This document shows positions 1 to 6,705 of a stretch of 12,068 nucleotides of DNA, in pieces. Origin of the DNA: an uncultured Nocardioides sp. (GTDB lineage Bacteria > Actinomycetota > Actinomycetes > Propionibacteriales > Nocardioidaceae); the NCBI RefSeq assembly GCF_946885725.1, contig NZ_CAMPGZ010000128.1, positions 1-12,068 on the forward strand, written 5' to 3'. Made by a program: the position numbers and the translations under genes. The notes under the pieces are model-generated. The model worked only from the letters and a program-made list of their open reading frames with translations. It was not told the DNA's origin and did not search any database. Positions within the stretch are counted from its first letter, which is position 1, and every line of letters begins with the position of its first letter.

Positions 1-292
1 CGGCCGGGGCGAGCTCGGCCAGCCGGGCCTCGAGCAGGTCCGCCTTGCTGGTCGCGTCGGCGGCCAGCACGGCGCGGGTGATCCGCTGCTGCTCGTCGAG
101 GCTCGACTCGTCGATCGCCTCGGCGCGGCGGGCGAAGTCACGCAGCGCGGCGACGTCGCGGTCCTCGGCCGCCCGGGAGGCGTCCTCGAACCGGCCGGCC
201 TTGCTGTAGTCGCCGAGCAGGTGCGCCTCGGTGGGGTTGGTGTCGAGGTAGTGCTGCCAGTACTCCTCGGCGAGGACATCGATGTCGCTCAT
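1..292 (-). CDS. DUF885 family protein, N-terminal part (runs off left edge)
   Basis: Only the first 97 residues are inside the window; the reading frame is open to base 1. The protein starts MSDIDVLAEEYWQHYLDTNP and continues TEAHLLGDYSKAGRFEDASR. A YW..YL.TNP(T)EA..LGD opening followed by an acidic helical stretch is typical of DUF885 proteins, which are long (about 550 residues) secreted or cytoplasmic proteins, some of them probable metallopeptidases. The catalytic region would lie outside the window, so no activity can be confirmed. There is no signal peptide in the visible part. The ATG at 290-292 overlaps the stop codon of the amidohydrolase gene (sequence ATGA), so translation is probably coupled and the two genes share a transcript. 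The family call rests on recognising the N-terminal pattern only. Confidence 0.75.
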   Translation of the reverse strand, partial: MSDIDVLAEEYWQHYLDTNPTEAHLLGDYSKAGRFEDASRAAEDRDVAALRDFARRAEAIDESSLDEQQRITRAVLAADATSKADLLEARLAELAPA

Positions 293-1203
293 TCAGAACC
301 TTTCGTCCCGTGAGTGGGGGTGTCGGGCGGAGTCTGGAACAACCGGACCCCGTTGTGCCAGCAGATATCGCGCAGCCAGTCGTCCCCGAGCCCGAGCCGG
401 GCCAGCGCCTCGAGCTGGTGCGCGTAGGGGTAGGGGATGTTCGGGAAGTCGGAGCCGAGCACGACCTTGTGCTGCAGGTCGCGCAGCCGCGGCAGCAGGT
501 CGGGCGGGAACGGCGCCATCTCCTCCCAGAAGTCGGTGAACGCCATCGTGGTGTCGAGGTGGACCCGGTCGTACTTCTCGGCGACCGCCATGAACTCCTC
601 GTAGTGCGGCGCGCCCATGTGGGCGAGGACCAGCGTGAGCCGCGGGTACGCCGCCATCAGGGCGCGCAGCGGCTCTGGACCGGTGCGCGACGTCGGCACC
701 GGGCCGGAGTTCACGTGGATCACCACGGGCGTCCCGGTGTCCTCGAGCGTCCCCCACACCTCGCGCAGCAACGGGTCCATGACGTCGATGTCGCCGACCT
801 GGACGTGCACCTTGAACACCTCGGTGCCGGCGTCGATCCGGCGGGCGACGTACTCGACGGCGCCGGGCTCGGGGTAGAACGTCGCCGACCGGAGCACCTC
901 CGGGACGGCGTCGGCGAGGCCCGCCGCCCAGTCGTTGAGGAACTCCGCGATGCCGGGCTTGTGGGCGTAGGGCAGCGCGCCGAACCGCCGTACGCCGAGC
1001 GCACGGAGCTGCCCGACCCGCTCCTCGTCGTCGCCGCGGTAGGTCAGCGGCCAAGCCCGGCCGATGAGCGGCCCGGCCGAGTCGAACTGCTCGCGTACGC
1101 GCGCCATCACCCGGGGCGGCAGGAAGTGCACGTGCACGTCGTACAGCCCGGGCAGCCCGAGGCTCCCCCACCAGGCCGGTACGTCGGCGTCCGAGAGCGT
1201 CAC
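289..1203 (-). CDS. Amidohydrolase family protein (COG2159/ACMSD-like TIM-barrel hydrolase)
   Basis: A 304-residue protein with a complete set of metal-dependent amidohydrolase landmarks: the N-terminal H-V-H pair at residues 24-26 (YDVHVHF), a lysine and histidine at 131-133 (FKVHVQVG), H163 in VVIHV, H195 in VLAHMG, and D252 in VLGSDFP. This spacing fits the amidohydrolase_2 branch (COG2159), which includes decarboxylases such as ACMSD and hydrolases of unknown substrate; the substrate cannot be read from the sequence. Length is normal for the family and there is no signal peptide, so it should be cytoplasmic. The start is the GTG at 1201-1203. No Shine-Dalgarno precedes it, but a TAGGGT hexamer ends six bases before it, so the mRNA may be leaderless. 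It overlaps the downstream DUF885 gene by 4 bp. The GGGTCGACCC palindrome at 1204-1213 sits directly before the start. Confidence 0.88.
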   Translation of the reverse strand: MTLSDADVPAWWGSLGLPGLYDVHVHFLPPRVMARVREQFDSAGPLIGRAWPLTYRGDDEERVGQLRALGVRRFGALPYAHKPGIAEFLNDWAAGLADAVPEVLRSATFYPEPGAVEYVARRIDAGTEVFKVHVQVGDIDVMDPLLREVWGTLEDTGTPVVIHVNSGPVPTSRTGPEPLRALMAAYPRLTLVLAHMGAPHYEEFMAVAEKYDRVHLDTTMAFTDFWEEMAPFPPDLLPRLRDLQHKVVLGSDFPNIPYPYAHQLEALARLGLGDDWLRDICWHNGVRLFQTPPDTPTHGTKGSE

Positions 1204-1215
1204 GGGTCGACCCTA
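1204..1215 (-). promoter_or_regulatory. Putative -10 box and palindrome before the amidohydrolase gene
   Basis: Read on the minus strand, TAGGGT (1210-1215) matches the actinobacterial TANNNT -10 pattern. Only six bases separate it from the GTG at 1203, which would put the transcript start on the start codon. It overlaps a perfect 10-bp palindrome, GGGTCGACCC (1204-1213), that could be an operator. No convincing -35 element is seen, and short palindromes are common in DNA this GC-rich, so this is a tentative call. Confidence 0.3.
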
Positions 1216-1256
1216 AGCCGGGCCTCGCGGCGCTGGCGCAGGGGTCAGGGCGGGAG

Positions 1257-1736
1257 TCAGTCCTGGTAGCCCTTGAGCCGCCGGCCGATGGCCTGCTCGG
1301 TCTCGCGCTTGGCCTGCCGCTCGGCGATGGAGTGCCGCTTGTCGTAGGACTTCTTGCCTCGGGCCAGGGCGATCTCGACCTTGGCCCGGCCGTCCTTGAA
1401 GTACAGCGCGAGCGGGACGATCGTCAGGCCCTTCTCGGCCACCCGACGCTCGATCTTGTCGATCTCTGCGCGGTTGAGCAGCAGCTTGCGCTTGCGACGG
1501 GCGGAGTGGTTGGTCCAGGTGCCCTGGGTGTACTCCGGGATGTGCACGCCGTGCAGCCAGACCTCGTGGTTCTCGATGTCGGCGAACCCGTCGACGAGCG
1601 AGGCGCGCCCGGCACGCAGGGACTTCACCTCGGTGCCCATCAGGACCAGGCCGGCCTCGAAGGTGTCCTCGATGTGGAAGTCGTGGCGCGCCTTGCGGTT
1701 CTGCGCCACCATCTTCTTCCCCTGCTCGCGTGCCAT
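1257..1736 (-). CDS. smpB: SsrA-binding protein SmpB
   Basis: A 159-residue SmpB. It binds the tRNA-like domain of tmRNA and delivers it to stalled ribosomes in trans-translation. The family features are all visible: the basic start [20 protein letters not shown], the [13 protein letters not shown] segment at residues 35-47 of the RNA-binding OB fold, [16 protein letters not shown] at 74-89, and the basic C-terminal tail with [15 protein letters not shown] (131-145) and GRRLKGYQD that reaches into the decoding centre. The ATG at 1734-1736 is chosen although the frame is open to 1805, because the extra 23 residues are encoded by a dispersed intergenic repeat and SmpB proteins start at MA(R/K)... 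There is no clear Shine-Dalgarno; GAGAAT ends six bases upstream, so a leaderless start is possible. The ftsE-ftsX-smpB order also occurs in Mycobacterium. The tmRNA gene ssrA was not found in the window. Confidence 0.97.
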   Translation of the reverse strand: MAREQGKKMVAQNRKARHDFHIEDTFEAGLVLMGTEVKSLRAGRASLVDGFADIENHEVWLHGVHIPEYTQGTWTNHSARRKRKLLLNRAEIDKIERRVAEKGLTIVPLALYFKDGRAKVEIALARGKKSYDKRHSIAERQAKRETEQAIGRRLKGYQD

Positions 1737-1784
1737 GGCGCGATTCTCGCAGGCGGAGGCAACCGGTTTCGTCAGCCCTCCAGT

Positions 1785-1822
1785 GGTCTCGACAAGCTCG
1801 ACCACCCGGACTCGACCACCCG
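1785..1822. repeat. Dispersed actinobacterial intergenic repeat with short direct repeat
   Basis: The plus strand carries ggtctcgacaagctcgacc at 1785-1803 followed by acc, and the last part (ctcgaccacccg) recurs 14 bp further on: copies at 1797-1808 and 1811-1822. The ends (GGTC...GACC) are inverted, so the unit can form an imperfect hairpin. I recognise this unit from many actinobacterial intergenic regions, where its minus-strand translation (VVELVETT) often appears as a false N-terminal extension, as it would here for smpB. This is recollection and not a search result. It lies between the M23 peptidase stop and the smpB start, so it may influence expression or mRNA ends between them. Confidence 0.6.
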
Positions 1823-1844
1823 AAGGCGCCCCGGGCTCGACGTG

Positions 1845-3173
1845 CTACAGCCAGCGCATCGGGTCGACGGGCGAGCCGTTCTGCATCACGGTGAAGTGCA
1901 GGTGGCAGCCGGTGGACCAGCCGGTGGTGCCGACGTAGCCGATGATCTGGCCACGCTGGACCCACTCCCCCTCGTGGACGGCGTAGCCGCTGAGGTGGTT
2001 GGAGATCGTCGCGAGGCCGGCGCCCTTGTGGAAGCCGTGGTCGATGATGATCCGGTTGCCCCAGGCGCTCTGGTAGTACATCTGCAGCACCCGGCCGCTG
2101 GCGACCGCGCGGATCGGGGTGCCGCATCCGGCGCCGATGTCGATGCCGTCGTGCAGCGAGCGGTAGCCGTAGATCGGGTGCGTCCGCCAGCCGTACGGCG
2201 ACGTGACGTTGCCCGGGACCGGGTAGTCGAGGAAGCCGTTGGAGTGCACCGGCCCGACGCTGGCGTTGTTGGCGGCTGCCGCCGCGGCGGCAGCACGACG
2301 GCGGGCGGCCTCGGCCCGCTTCCGGAGGATCTCCGCGATCCGGTTCTGCTCCTTCTCGAGGCTGCGCAGCGTCGCGAGGTCGGCCTGGCGGGCCTCCTCG
2401 GCCTTGTCCGCGGCCTCCTCGCGCAGCGTGACGAGGTTCTTGACCTGCAGCTCCTGCGCCTCGGCCTGCTTCTCGAGCTCCTGCTTCTTGACGAGGTTCT
2501 CGGCGGCGGCCTGCCGGCGTACGGCGACCTCGTCCTTGGCCTCCTCGACCTGCTGCTCCTGGACCGCGAGCAGCACCTTGGTGGCCTCGAGGCGCGACAG
2601 GGTCGCGTCCTCCTTGTCGATGACGTTCTGGACGGAGTTGAGCTGGCCGGTGAGCTCGGTGGGGTCCTGGCTGGTCAGCACCATGGACAGGCCCATCAGG
2701 CTCGGGTCGCCGGTCTGGTAGTTGGCCACCACGATGCGGCCGAGCTCGCGCTCCTGCTCGGCGACCTTGACGTGGCCGGCCTCGAGCTCGGCCCGGGCCT
2801 GCTCCAGCCTGGCGATCGCCGCGTCGAGCTTCTCCTGCATCTGCCGGTCGAGCGCCTCGGCGGCCGCGAGCTCGCCCCGGGTCTTGGCGAGGTGCGCCTG
2901 GGCGGTGTCGAGCTGGGCCTGGGCGTTGTCGAGCTGGGCCTGGGCCTGCTGCAGGGCGGCGCTGGAGTGGTCGAGCTCGAGCTTGGCGCCGTGGACCTTC
3001 TTGTCGACCTTGTGCTTCTTGTGCTTCAGCTCCTTGTCACGCGGTCCGGCCATGGCCGGCGGCGTGGTGGAGATGCCTGCGAGCAGGCCGAGAGACACGA
3101 GCACGACCGCCACAGCCTTGGTCCGGTTCCGGCCGGCTGGGCGACGGTTGGTGCGGGGGAAGTTGCGTACCAC
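1845..3173 (-). CDS. Secreted coiled-coil M23 (LytM) peptidoglycan endopeptidase, probable FtsEX effector
   Basis: 442 residues. A basic N-terminus is followed by a signal peptide (hydrophobic about 20-34, likely cleavage near PAMA-G at 40-43). Residues 45-290 are Ala/Glu/Gln/Leu-rich heptads that should form two long coiled coils, broken near 150-175 by a GDPSLMGLSMVL segment. An eight-alanine linker sits at 294-301. The C-terminal M23 domain (about 315-442) keeps its zinc and catalytic residues: H341 and D345 in LHDGIDIG, H393 in SNHLS, and the H-L-H at 424-426 in GCHLHFTV. It should cleave peptidoglycan cross-bridges outside the membrane. The coiled-coil plus LytM layout resembles EnvC, but EnvC lacks catalytic residues and this protein has them. 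It lies 95 bp downstream of ftsX, so its coiled coil probably docks on the FtsX external loop, as hydrolase partners do in other bacteria. The start is GTG at 3171-3173 with a modest AAGGCAG upstream. Confidence 0.93.
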   Translation of the reverse strand: MVRNFPRTNRRPAGRNRTKAVAVVLVSLGLLAGISTTPPAMAGPRDKELKHKKHKVDKKVHGAKLELDHSSAALQQAQAQLDNAQAQLDTAQAHLAKTRGELAAAEALDRQMQEKLDAAIARLEQARAELEAGHVKVAEQERELGRIVVANYQTGDPSLMGLSMVLTSQDPTELTGQLNSVQNVIDKEDATLSRLEATKVLLAVQEQQVEEAKDEVAVRRQAAAENLVKKQELEKQAEAQELQVKNLVTLREEAADKAEEARQADLATLRSLEKEQNRIAEILRKRAEAARRRAAAAAAAANNASVGPVHSNGFLDYPVPGNVTSPYGWRTHPIYGYRSLHDGIDIGAGCGTPIRAVASGRVLQMYYQSAWGNRIIIDHGFHKGAGLATISNHLSGYAVHEGEWVQRGQIIGYVGTTGWSTGCHLHFTVMQNGSPVDPMRWL

Positions 3174-3254
3174 CGGTCGTCTGCCTTGTTGTCTCGCGTG
3201 TTGCCGTCGGACGAGTCATCGGAACCGGCGGCGGATACCTGAGCGAGATCGACC

Positions 3255-3272
3255 GTAACCGAGTTACGTCAC
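3255..3272. promoter_or_regulatory. Palindromic GTAAC/GTTAC operator-like site upstream of the M23 gene
   Basis: A perfect inverted repeat, gtaac-cga-gttac (3255-3267), is followed at once by gtcac (3268-3272), giving three GTNAC-type pentamers in 18 bp. It lies about 80 bp upstream of the M23 peptidase start and overlaps the last codons and stop of ftsX. The AT content is high for this genome. GTNAC repeats recall sites described for the actinobacterial response regulator MtrA, which controls wall hydrolase genes; assigning MtrA is an inference, and the inverted layout differs from the direct repeats usually reported. Confidence 0.4.
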
Positions 3273-4189
3273 ACTTTGAGGTATTTCCGGGTCATTACCA
3301 GGGTCGGGATCAAAGTAAGGGCGAGTCCGAGCAAAGCGATCAGACCGACCGCCCAGAGCCCGTCGCCCCAGTCGACCCAGGCGACGATGTTGGACGTCGG
3401 TCTCAGCGTGCCGTAGATGACGACGCCCATGAACACCAGCAGCGCGCCCCCGGCGAGGCCTACGCCGATCAACGCGGCGACCAGCGACTCCATCAGGAAC
3501 GGCAGCTGGATGTAGAGGCTGGAGGCGCCCACCAGGCGCATGATCCCGATCTCGCGGCGGCGGGCGAACGCCGCCAGCCGGATGGTGTTGCCGACCTGCA
3601 GGATGGCGGCCACGACGAGGAACGCCGCGATGCCGATGGCTCCCCACTTCATGACGTTCATCCAGAAGTAGATCGGCTTCAGCACCTCGCGCAGGTCGCG
3701 GACGGTGTTGACGCCGGGCAGGCCTTGCACGGCGGACTTGATGCCCATGAACTTCTCGGGGTCCTTGAGCTGGACCCAGTAGGACTCCTGCATGTCGGAG
3801 GGCCGGATCGACTCGTAGACGCGGCTCTCGGTCTCGTCGTCGGCGACGTACGCCTCACGCCACTTGTCGTAGGCCTCCTGCTTTGACTGCAGGCGCCAGG
3901 ACGCGACCTCGTTGTTGGTGTTGAGGACCTTCTCGATCTGCGCCTTCTGGTCGGCGGTGGCCTCGCCGTTGACGCAGTTGGCGGTGGTGGAGTTCTCGTT
4001 GCAGAGGAAGACGGTGATCTGGAGCTTGCTGCCCCAGTACTCCTCGGCCTTGGTGGCCTGGGCGTTGAGCAGCAGGCCCATGCCCACCAGGGTGAGCGAG
4101 ACGAAGATCGTGACGATGACGGCGATCGTCATCGACACGTTGCGCTTGAGCCCGTTGCCGAGCTCGGAGAACACGTACGTCAGCTGCAT
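3269..4189 (-). CDS. ftsX: Cell division protein FtsX, permease-like ABC subunit
   Basis: 306 residues with the FtsX topology: a short cytoplasmic N-terminus (MQLTYVFSELGNGLKRNVSM), TM1 about 20-42, a large extracellular loop about 43-180, then TM2 about 182-202, TM3 about 228-258 and TM4 about 278-298, ending KYLKV. The cytoplasmic segment ARRREIGIMRLVGAS (209-223) between TM2 and TM3 is the conserved coupling region facing FtsE. FtsX does not transport a solute; with FtsE it transmits ATP hydrolysis across the membrane to activate wall hydrolases at the septum. The external loop is the docking site for such partners and carries C63 and C72, which could form a disulfide. The ATG at 4187-4189 has AGAGG upstream. 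The gene is 72 bp downstream of ftsE and precedes a coiled-coil M23 peptidase, the likely partner. Confidence 0.97.
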   Translation of the reverse strand: MQLTYVFSELGNGLKRNVSMTIAVIVTIFVSLTLVGMGLLLNAQATKAEEYWGSKLQITVFLCNENSTTANCVNGEATADQKAQIEKVLNTNNEVASWRLQSKQEAYDKWREAYVADDETESRVYESIRPSDMQESYWVQLKDPEKFMGIKSAVQGLPGVNTVRDLREVLKPIYFWMNVMKWGAIGIAAFLVVAAILQVGNTIRLAAFARRREIGIMRLVGASSLYIQLPFLMESLVAALIGVGLAGGALLVFMGVVIYGTLRPTSNIVAWVDWGDGLWAVGLIALLGLALTLIPTLVMTRKYLKV

Positions 4190-4261
4190 CGGGTGGAACC
4201 TCTGGTCGTCCTGGTCGTCGGGTGCGTCCGGGTGGTCGGTCGGTCTCGTACGGTGTCGCCG

Positions 4262-4951
4262 CTAGTGCTGGTAGCCGTAGACACCGCGCGACTGGTCGCG
4301 GACGATGTGGCCGCTGGACAGCTCGATCACGCGCTTGCGCATCTGGTCGACGATGCCGGCGTCGTGGGTGGCCATCACCACCGTGGTGCCGGTGCGGTTG
4401 ATCCGGTCGAGCAGCTTCATGATCCCGACCGAGGTGTTCGGGTCGAGGTTGCCGGTGGGCTCGTCGGCGATGAGGATCATCGGCCGGTTGACGAAGGCCC
4501 GCGCGATCGCGACGCGCTGCTGCTCGCCGCCGGAGAGCTCGTCGGGCATCCGGTCGCCCTTGCCCTCGAGGCCGACCAGCTCCAGGGTCTCCGGGACCAC
4601 CTTGTTGATGTGGCTGCGCGGCTTGCCGATGACCTGCAGCGCGAACGCGACGTTCTCCGCCACGGTCTTGTTGGGCAGCAGCCGGAAGTCCTGGAAGACC
4701 GTGCCGATCTGGCGGCGCAGCCCGGGCACCTTCCAGGTGGCGAGCCGGTTGATCTCCTTGCCGGCGACGTACACCTTGCCGTGCGTGGGGCGCGCCTCAC
4801 GCAGCACCAGCCGGAGGAACGTCGACTTGCCGGAGCCGGAGGCGCCGACGAGGAAGACGAACTCCCCCTTCTCGACCTCGACGGTGACGTCGTCGAGCGC
4901 CGCGCGGCTCTGGCCGGCGTACGACTTGGTGACATTCTCGAAGCGGATCAC
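4262..4951 (-). CDS. ftsE: Cell division ATP-binding protein FtsE
   Basis: 229 residues from the GTG at 4949-4951, the same length as Mycobacterium FtsE. ABC ATPase motifs in order: Walker [10 protein letters not shown] (36-44), Q-loop Q87 in [13 protein letters not shown], signature LSGGEQQR (139-146), Walker [13 protein letters not shown] (159-170) with D163 and E164, and H-loop H196 in MATHD. The [14 protein letters not shown] and DEPTGNLDP wording and the C-terminal RGVYGYQH are typical of actinobacterial FtsE. It powers FtsX at the division site. The start is uncertain: the frame is open upstream, with an in-frame ATG at 4990 (13 more residues, [13 protein letters not shown]) and another at 5107. 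The region upstream of [11 protein letters not shown] looks non-conserved and low complexity, so the GTG is preferred, though none of the candidates has a good Shine-Dalgarno. Confidence 0.96.
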   Translation of the reverse strand: MIRFENVTKSYAGQSRAALDDVTVEVEKGEFVFLVGASGSGKSTFLRLVLREARPTHGKVYVAGKEINRLATWKVPGLRRQIGTVFQDFRLLPNKTVAENVAFALQVIGKPRSHINKVVPETLELVGLEGKGDRMPDELSGGEQQRVAIARAFVNRPMILIADEPTGNLDPNTSVGIMKLLDRINRTGTTVVMATHDAGIVDQMRKRVIELSSGHIVRDQSRGVYGYQH

Positions 4952-5045
4952 AGGCGTGTTGGTGGCCGGGTTCGGGGACACGGGGAGCATGCCGCTGAGG
5001 TGCGACCCCCGAGGCGCGGGCGCAGCGGCATCCGACCGACACTCG

Positions 5046-5051
5046 AGTCTA
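5046..5051 (-). promoter_or_regulatory. Putative -10 box (TAGACT) upstream of ftsE
   Basis: TAGACT on the minus strand fits TANNNT and would start a transcript near 5040, about 90 bases before the preferred ftsE start. No good -35 hexamer lies 16-18 bases upstream. It sits in the 210-bp prfB-ftsE gap, which otherwise has a GCGCC/GGCGC hairpin (5117-5131) and a GGCCGCGGCC palindrome (5147-5156) just after the prfB stop that might slow transcription. If it is real, ftsE-ftsX-M23-smpB can be expressed independently of prfB. Confidence 0.28.
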
Positions 5052-5161
5052 GGTGACCGGTCGAAGCCAGACGGGGACACCGCAGGCGTCGGTGTGCCGA
5101 GGATCATGCCGCGTGGGCGCCGGCCAGGCGCAGAGTCAGCCGTGAGGGCCGCGGCCGCGTG

Positions 5162-6280
5162 TCAGTTGAGGGCGGCCTTCTCGGCGCCGCGTCGCCAGCG
5201 GATGCCGGCCTCGAGGAAGTCGTCGATCTCCCCGTCGAGGACGGCCTGGGGGTTGCCGGACTCGTGCTCGGTGCGCAGGTCCTTGACCATCTGGTAGGGG
5301 TTCAGGACGTAGCTGCGCATCTGGTCGCCCCACGACGCGGCCACGTCGCCACGCAGCTCGTCGAGCTGAGCGCGCTCCTCGGCCTTCTTGATCGCGAGCA
5401 GCTTGGCCTTGAGGATCACCATCGCGGAGGCCTTGTTCTGCAGCTGGCTCTTCTCGTTCTGACAGGAGACCACCACGCCGGTCGGGATGTGGGTCAGCCG
5501 GACCGCCGAGTCCGTGGTGTTGACCGACTGGCCGCCGGGGCCCGAGGAGCGGTAGACGTCGACCCGGATCTCCTCCTCGGGGATCTCGATCTCGTCCGTC
5601 TGCTCGAGCACCGGGACCACCTCGACCGCCGCGAACGACGTCTGCCGGCGGCCCTGGTTGTCGAACGGGCTGATCCGGACCAGCCGGTGGGTGCCGGCCT
5701 CGACGCTGAGCGTGCCGTAGGCGTACGGCGCGTGCACCGCGAAAGTCGCGGACTTGATGCCCGCCTCCTCGGCGTAGGAGATGTCGAAGACCTCGACGGG
5801 GTACTTGTGGCGCTCGGCCCAGCGGGTGTACATCCGCATCAGCATCTCGGCGAAGTCGGCCGCGTCGACCCCGCCGGCGCCGGAACGGATCGTCACGAGC
5901 GCCTCGCGGGAGTCGAACTCGCCGGACAGCAGCGTGCGGACCTCGAGCTGCTCCACCGACTTGTGCAGCCGCGCCAGCTCGGCCTCGGCCTCGGCGAGCG
6001 AGTCCTCGTCACCCTCCTCGCGGGCGAGCTGCACCAGGACGGCGACGTCGTCGAGCCGGCTCTGCAGGCTGGTGAACCGCTCGAGCTCGCCCTGCAGGGC
6101 GGACAGCCGGCCAGTGACCCGCTGGGCGTTGGCCTGGTCGTCCCAGAGGTCGGGGGCCGCGACCTGCTCCCCCAGCTCGGCGATCTCGCGCCTCATGGCG
6201 TCGAGGTCCAGCACCTGCTCGACGGTGTGCATCGTCGCCTGGAGCTGCTTGATCTGGGTCTCGAAGTCGGGTCCTGCCAC
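5162..6280 (-). CDS. prfB: Peptide chain release factor 2 (RF2)
   Basis: 372 residues, full length for RF2. It recognises UGA and UAA and triggers release of the finished polypeptide. The stop-codon recognition tripeptide S-P-F is at 204-206 ([10 protein letters not shown]), which separates RF2 from RF1 (P-A/V-T), and the catalytic GGQ is at 249-251 ([17 protein letters not shown]). The N-terminal helical domain (about 1-110), the [13 protein letters not shown] [12 protein letters not shown] (129-140) and the C-terminal [14 protein letters not shown] (274-287) also match. The gene is a single uninterrupted frame: the in-frame UGA and +1 frameshift that autoregulates prfB in many bacteria is absent, as is usual in actinobacteria. 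The GTG start at 6278-6280 has no Shine-Dalgarno but has TAGGCT seven bases upstream, suggesting a leaderless mRNA. It is adjacent to ftsE, as in Mycobacterium. Confidence 0.97.
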   Translation of the reverse strand: MAGPDFETQIKQLQATMHTVEQVLDLDAMRREIAELGEQVAAPDLWDDQANAQRVTGRLSALQGELERFTSLQSRLDDVAVLVQLAREEGDEDSLAEAEAELARLHKSVEQLEVRTLLSGEFDSREALVTIRSGAGGVDAADFAEMLMRMYTRWAERHKYPVEVFDISYAEEAGIKSATFAVHAPYAYGTLSVEAGTHRLVRISPFDNQGRRQTSFAAVEVVPVLEQTDEIEIPEEEIRVDVYRSSGPGGQSVNTTDSAVRLTHIPTGVVVSCQNEKSQLQNKASAMVILKAKLLAIKKAEERAQLDELRGDVAASWGDQMRSYVLNPYQMVKDLRTEHESGNPQAVLDGEIDDFLEAGIRWRRGAEKAALN

Positions 6281-6287
6281 GAGGGCG

Positions 6288-6293
6288 AGCCTA
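6288..6293 (-). promoter_or_regulatory. Likely prfB -10 box (TAGGCT) for a leaderless transcript
   Basis: On the minus strand TAGGCT matches TANNNT and is separated from the prfB GTG by seven bases (CGCCCTC). This places the transcription start on, or within a base of, the start codon. The same seven bases contain no Shine-Dalgarno, which agrees with a leaderless start, a common arrangement in actinobacteria. The -35 region (about 6310-6317) is poor. Confidence 0.5.
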
Positions 6294-6367
6294 CGCGGGC
6301 CCGCCGTACCACTGCATACCGAGACCCCGGCTCGGGTACGACTCTTCGGACACGCGCAAGCGGACCC

Positions 6368-6374
6368 GAGGAGG
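6368..6374 (+). promoter_or_regulatory. Strong ribosome binding site (GAGGAGG)
   Basis: GAGGAGG ends four bases before the GTG at 6379 and fixes the start of the small basic protein gene; no other start in this frame has comparable support. Confidence 0.85.
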
Positions 6375-6378
6375 AACC

Positions 6379-6705
6379 GTGCCGCAGCAAGCCTGGAGCA
6401 AGAAGCGCGAGCGTCAGTACGAGCACATCAAGGAGGGCCTCGAGGACCGCGGTCGCTCCGAGGACACCGCGGAGGAGATCGCCGCGCGCACCGTCAACAA
6501 GGAGCGCGCCCGCTCCGGGGAGTCGAAGCAGGCCAGCCGCTCGTCCACGCAGGACGTCTCCTCCGGTCACCGCGGCGGGAAGCGGTCGCACCGCGGCGCC
6601 GGCGGGCGCACCAAGGAGCAGCTCTACAACGAGGCCAAGAAGAAGGGCATCAGCGGACGCTCCAAGATGAGCAAGTCCGAGCTCGAGAAAGCGGTGGGGC
6701 GCTGA
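6379..6705 (+). CDS. Small basic 'plasmid stabilization' family protein (DUF7218-like) with Rho-N/SAP-like C-terminus
   Basis: 108 residues, hydrophilic and rich in Lys, Arg, Ser and Glu. It starts [20 protein letters not shown], followed by [18 protein letters not shown] (32-49), a Ser/Arg/Gly linker with [13 protein letters not shown] (64-76), and a C-terminal helix-loop-helix [20 protein letters not shown] (78-97) [11 protein letters not shown]. The C-terminal unit resembles the Rho N-terminal/SAP-like fold that binds nucleic acid. Close relatives are widespread on actinobacterial chromosomes and are often labelled plasmid stabilization protein; I know of no direct evidence for that role, and a nucleic-acid or stress-linked role is equally possible. 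It is divergent from prfB. Its stop overlaps the likely CTG start of the next gene, implying co-expression. Confidence 0.82.
   Translation: MPQQAWSKKRERQYEHIKEGLEDRGRSEDTAEEIAARTVNKERARSGESKQASRSSTQDVSSGHRGGKRSHRGAGGRTKEQLYNEAKKKGISGRSKMSKSELEKAVGR

Noticed and set aside
1204..1256. tmRNA gene (ssrA) next to smpB
   Set aside because: The gap is only 53 bp and shows no tRNA-like ends or tag-reading sequence; it is far too short.
1737..1805. 23-residue N-terminal extension of SmpB ([10 protein letters not shown]...)
   Set aside because: It is translation of the dispersed repeat; SmpB begins at the MAREQ methionine.
2271..2294. GCN-rich tract that looks like a microsatellite
   Set aside because: It encodes the eight-alanine linker between the coiled coil and the M23 domain; a normal flexible linker explains it.
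1332..3242. A 636-codon open frame on the plus strand opposite smpB, the M23 gene and the ftsX end
   Set aside because: It crosses three well-supported genes and their gaps, and its product is a low-complexity Val/Leu/Gly/Asp sequence. Such antisense frames are expected from codon bias in very GC-rich DNA; the same holds for 5159-6670 and 10309-11790 on the plus strand.
4952..5107. N-terminal extension of ftsE giving a 281-residue protein
   Set aside because: The extra sequence is low complexity and precedes [11 protein letters not shown], the normal start of FtsE; the shorter form has the exact family length of 229 residues.
6150..6280. Programmed +1 frameshift in prfB
   Set aside because: The frame is continuous from GTG to the end with no early in-frame TGA, as usual in actinobacteria.
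6334..6339. GGGTAC resembling a SigB/SigF -10 box before the small basic protein gene
   Set aside because: No GTTT-like -35 lies 14-17 bases upstream, and the hexamer is part of a TACC-GAG/CTC-GGGTA inverted repeat (6317-6338) that may have another meaning.
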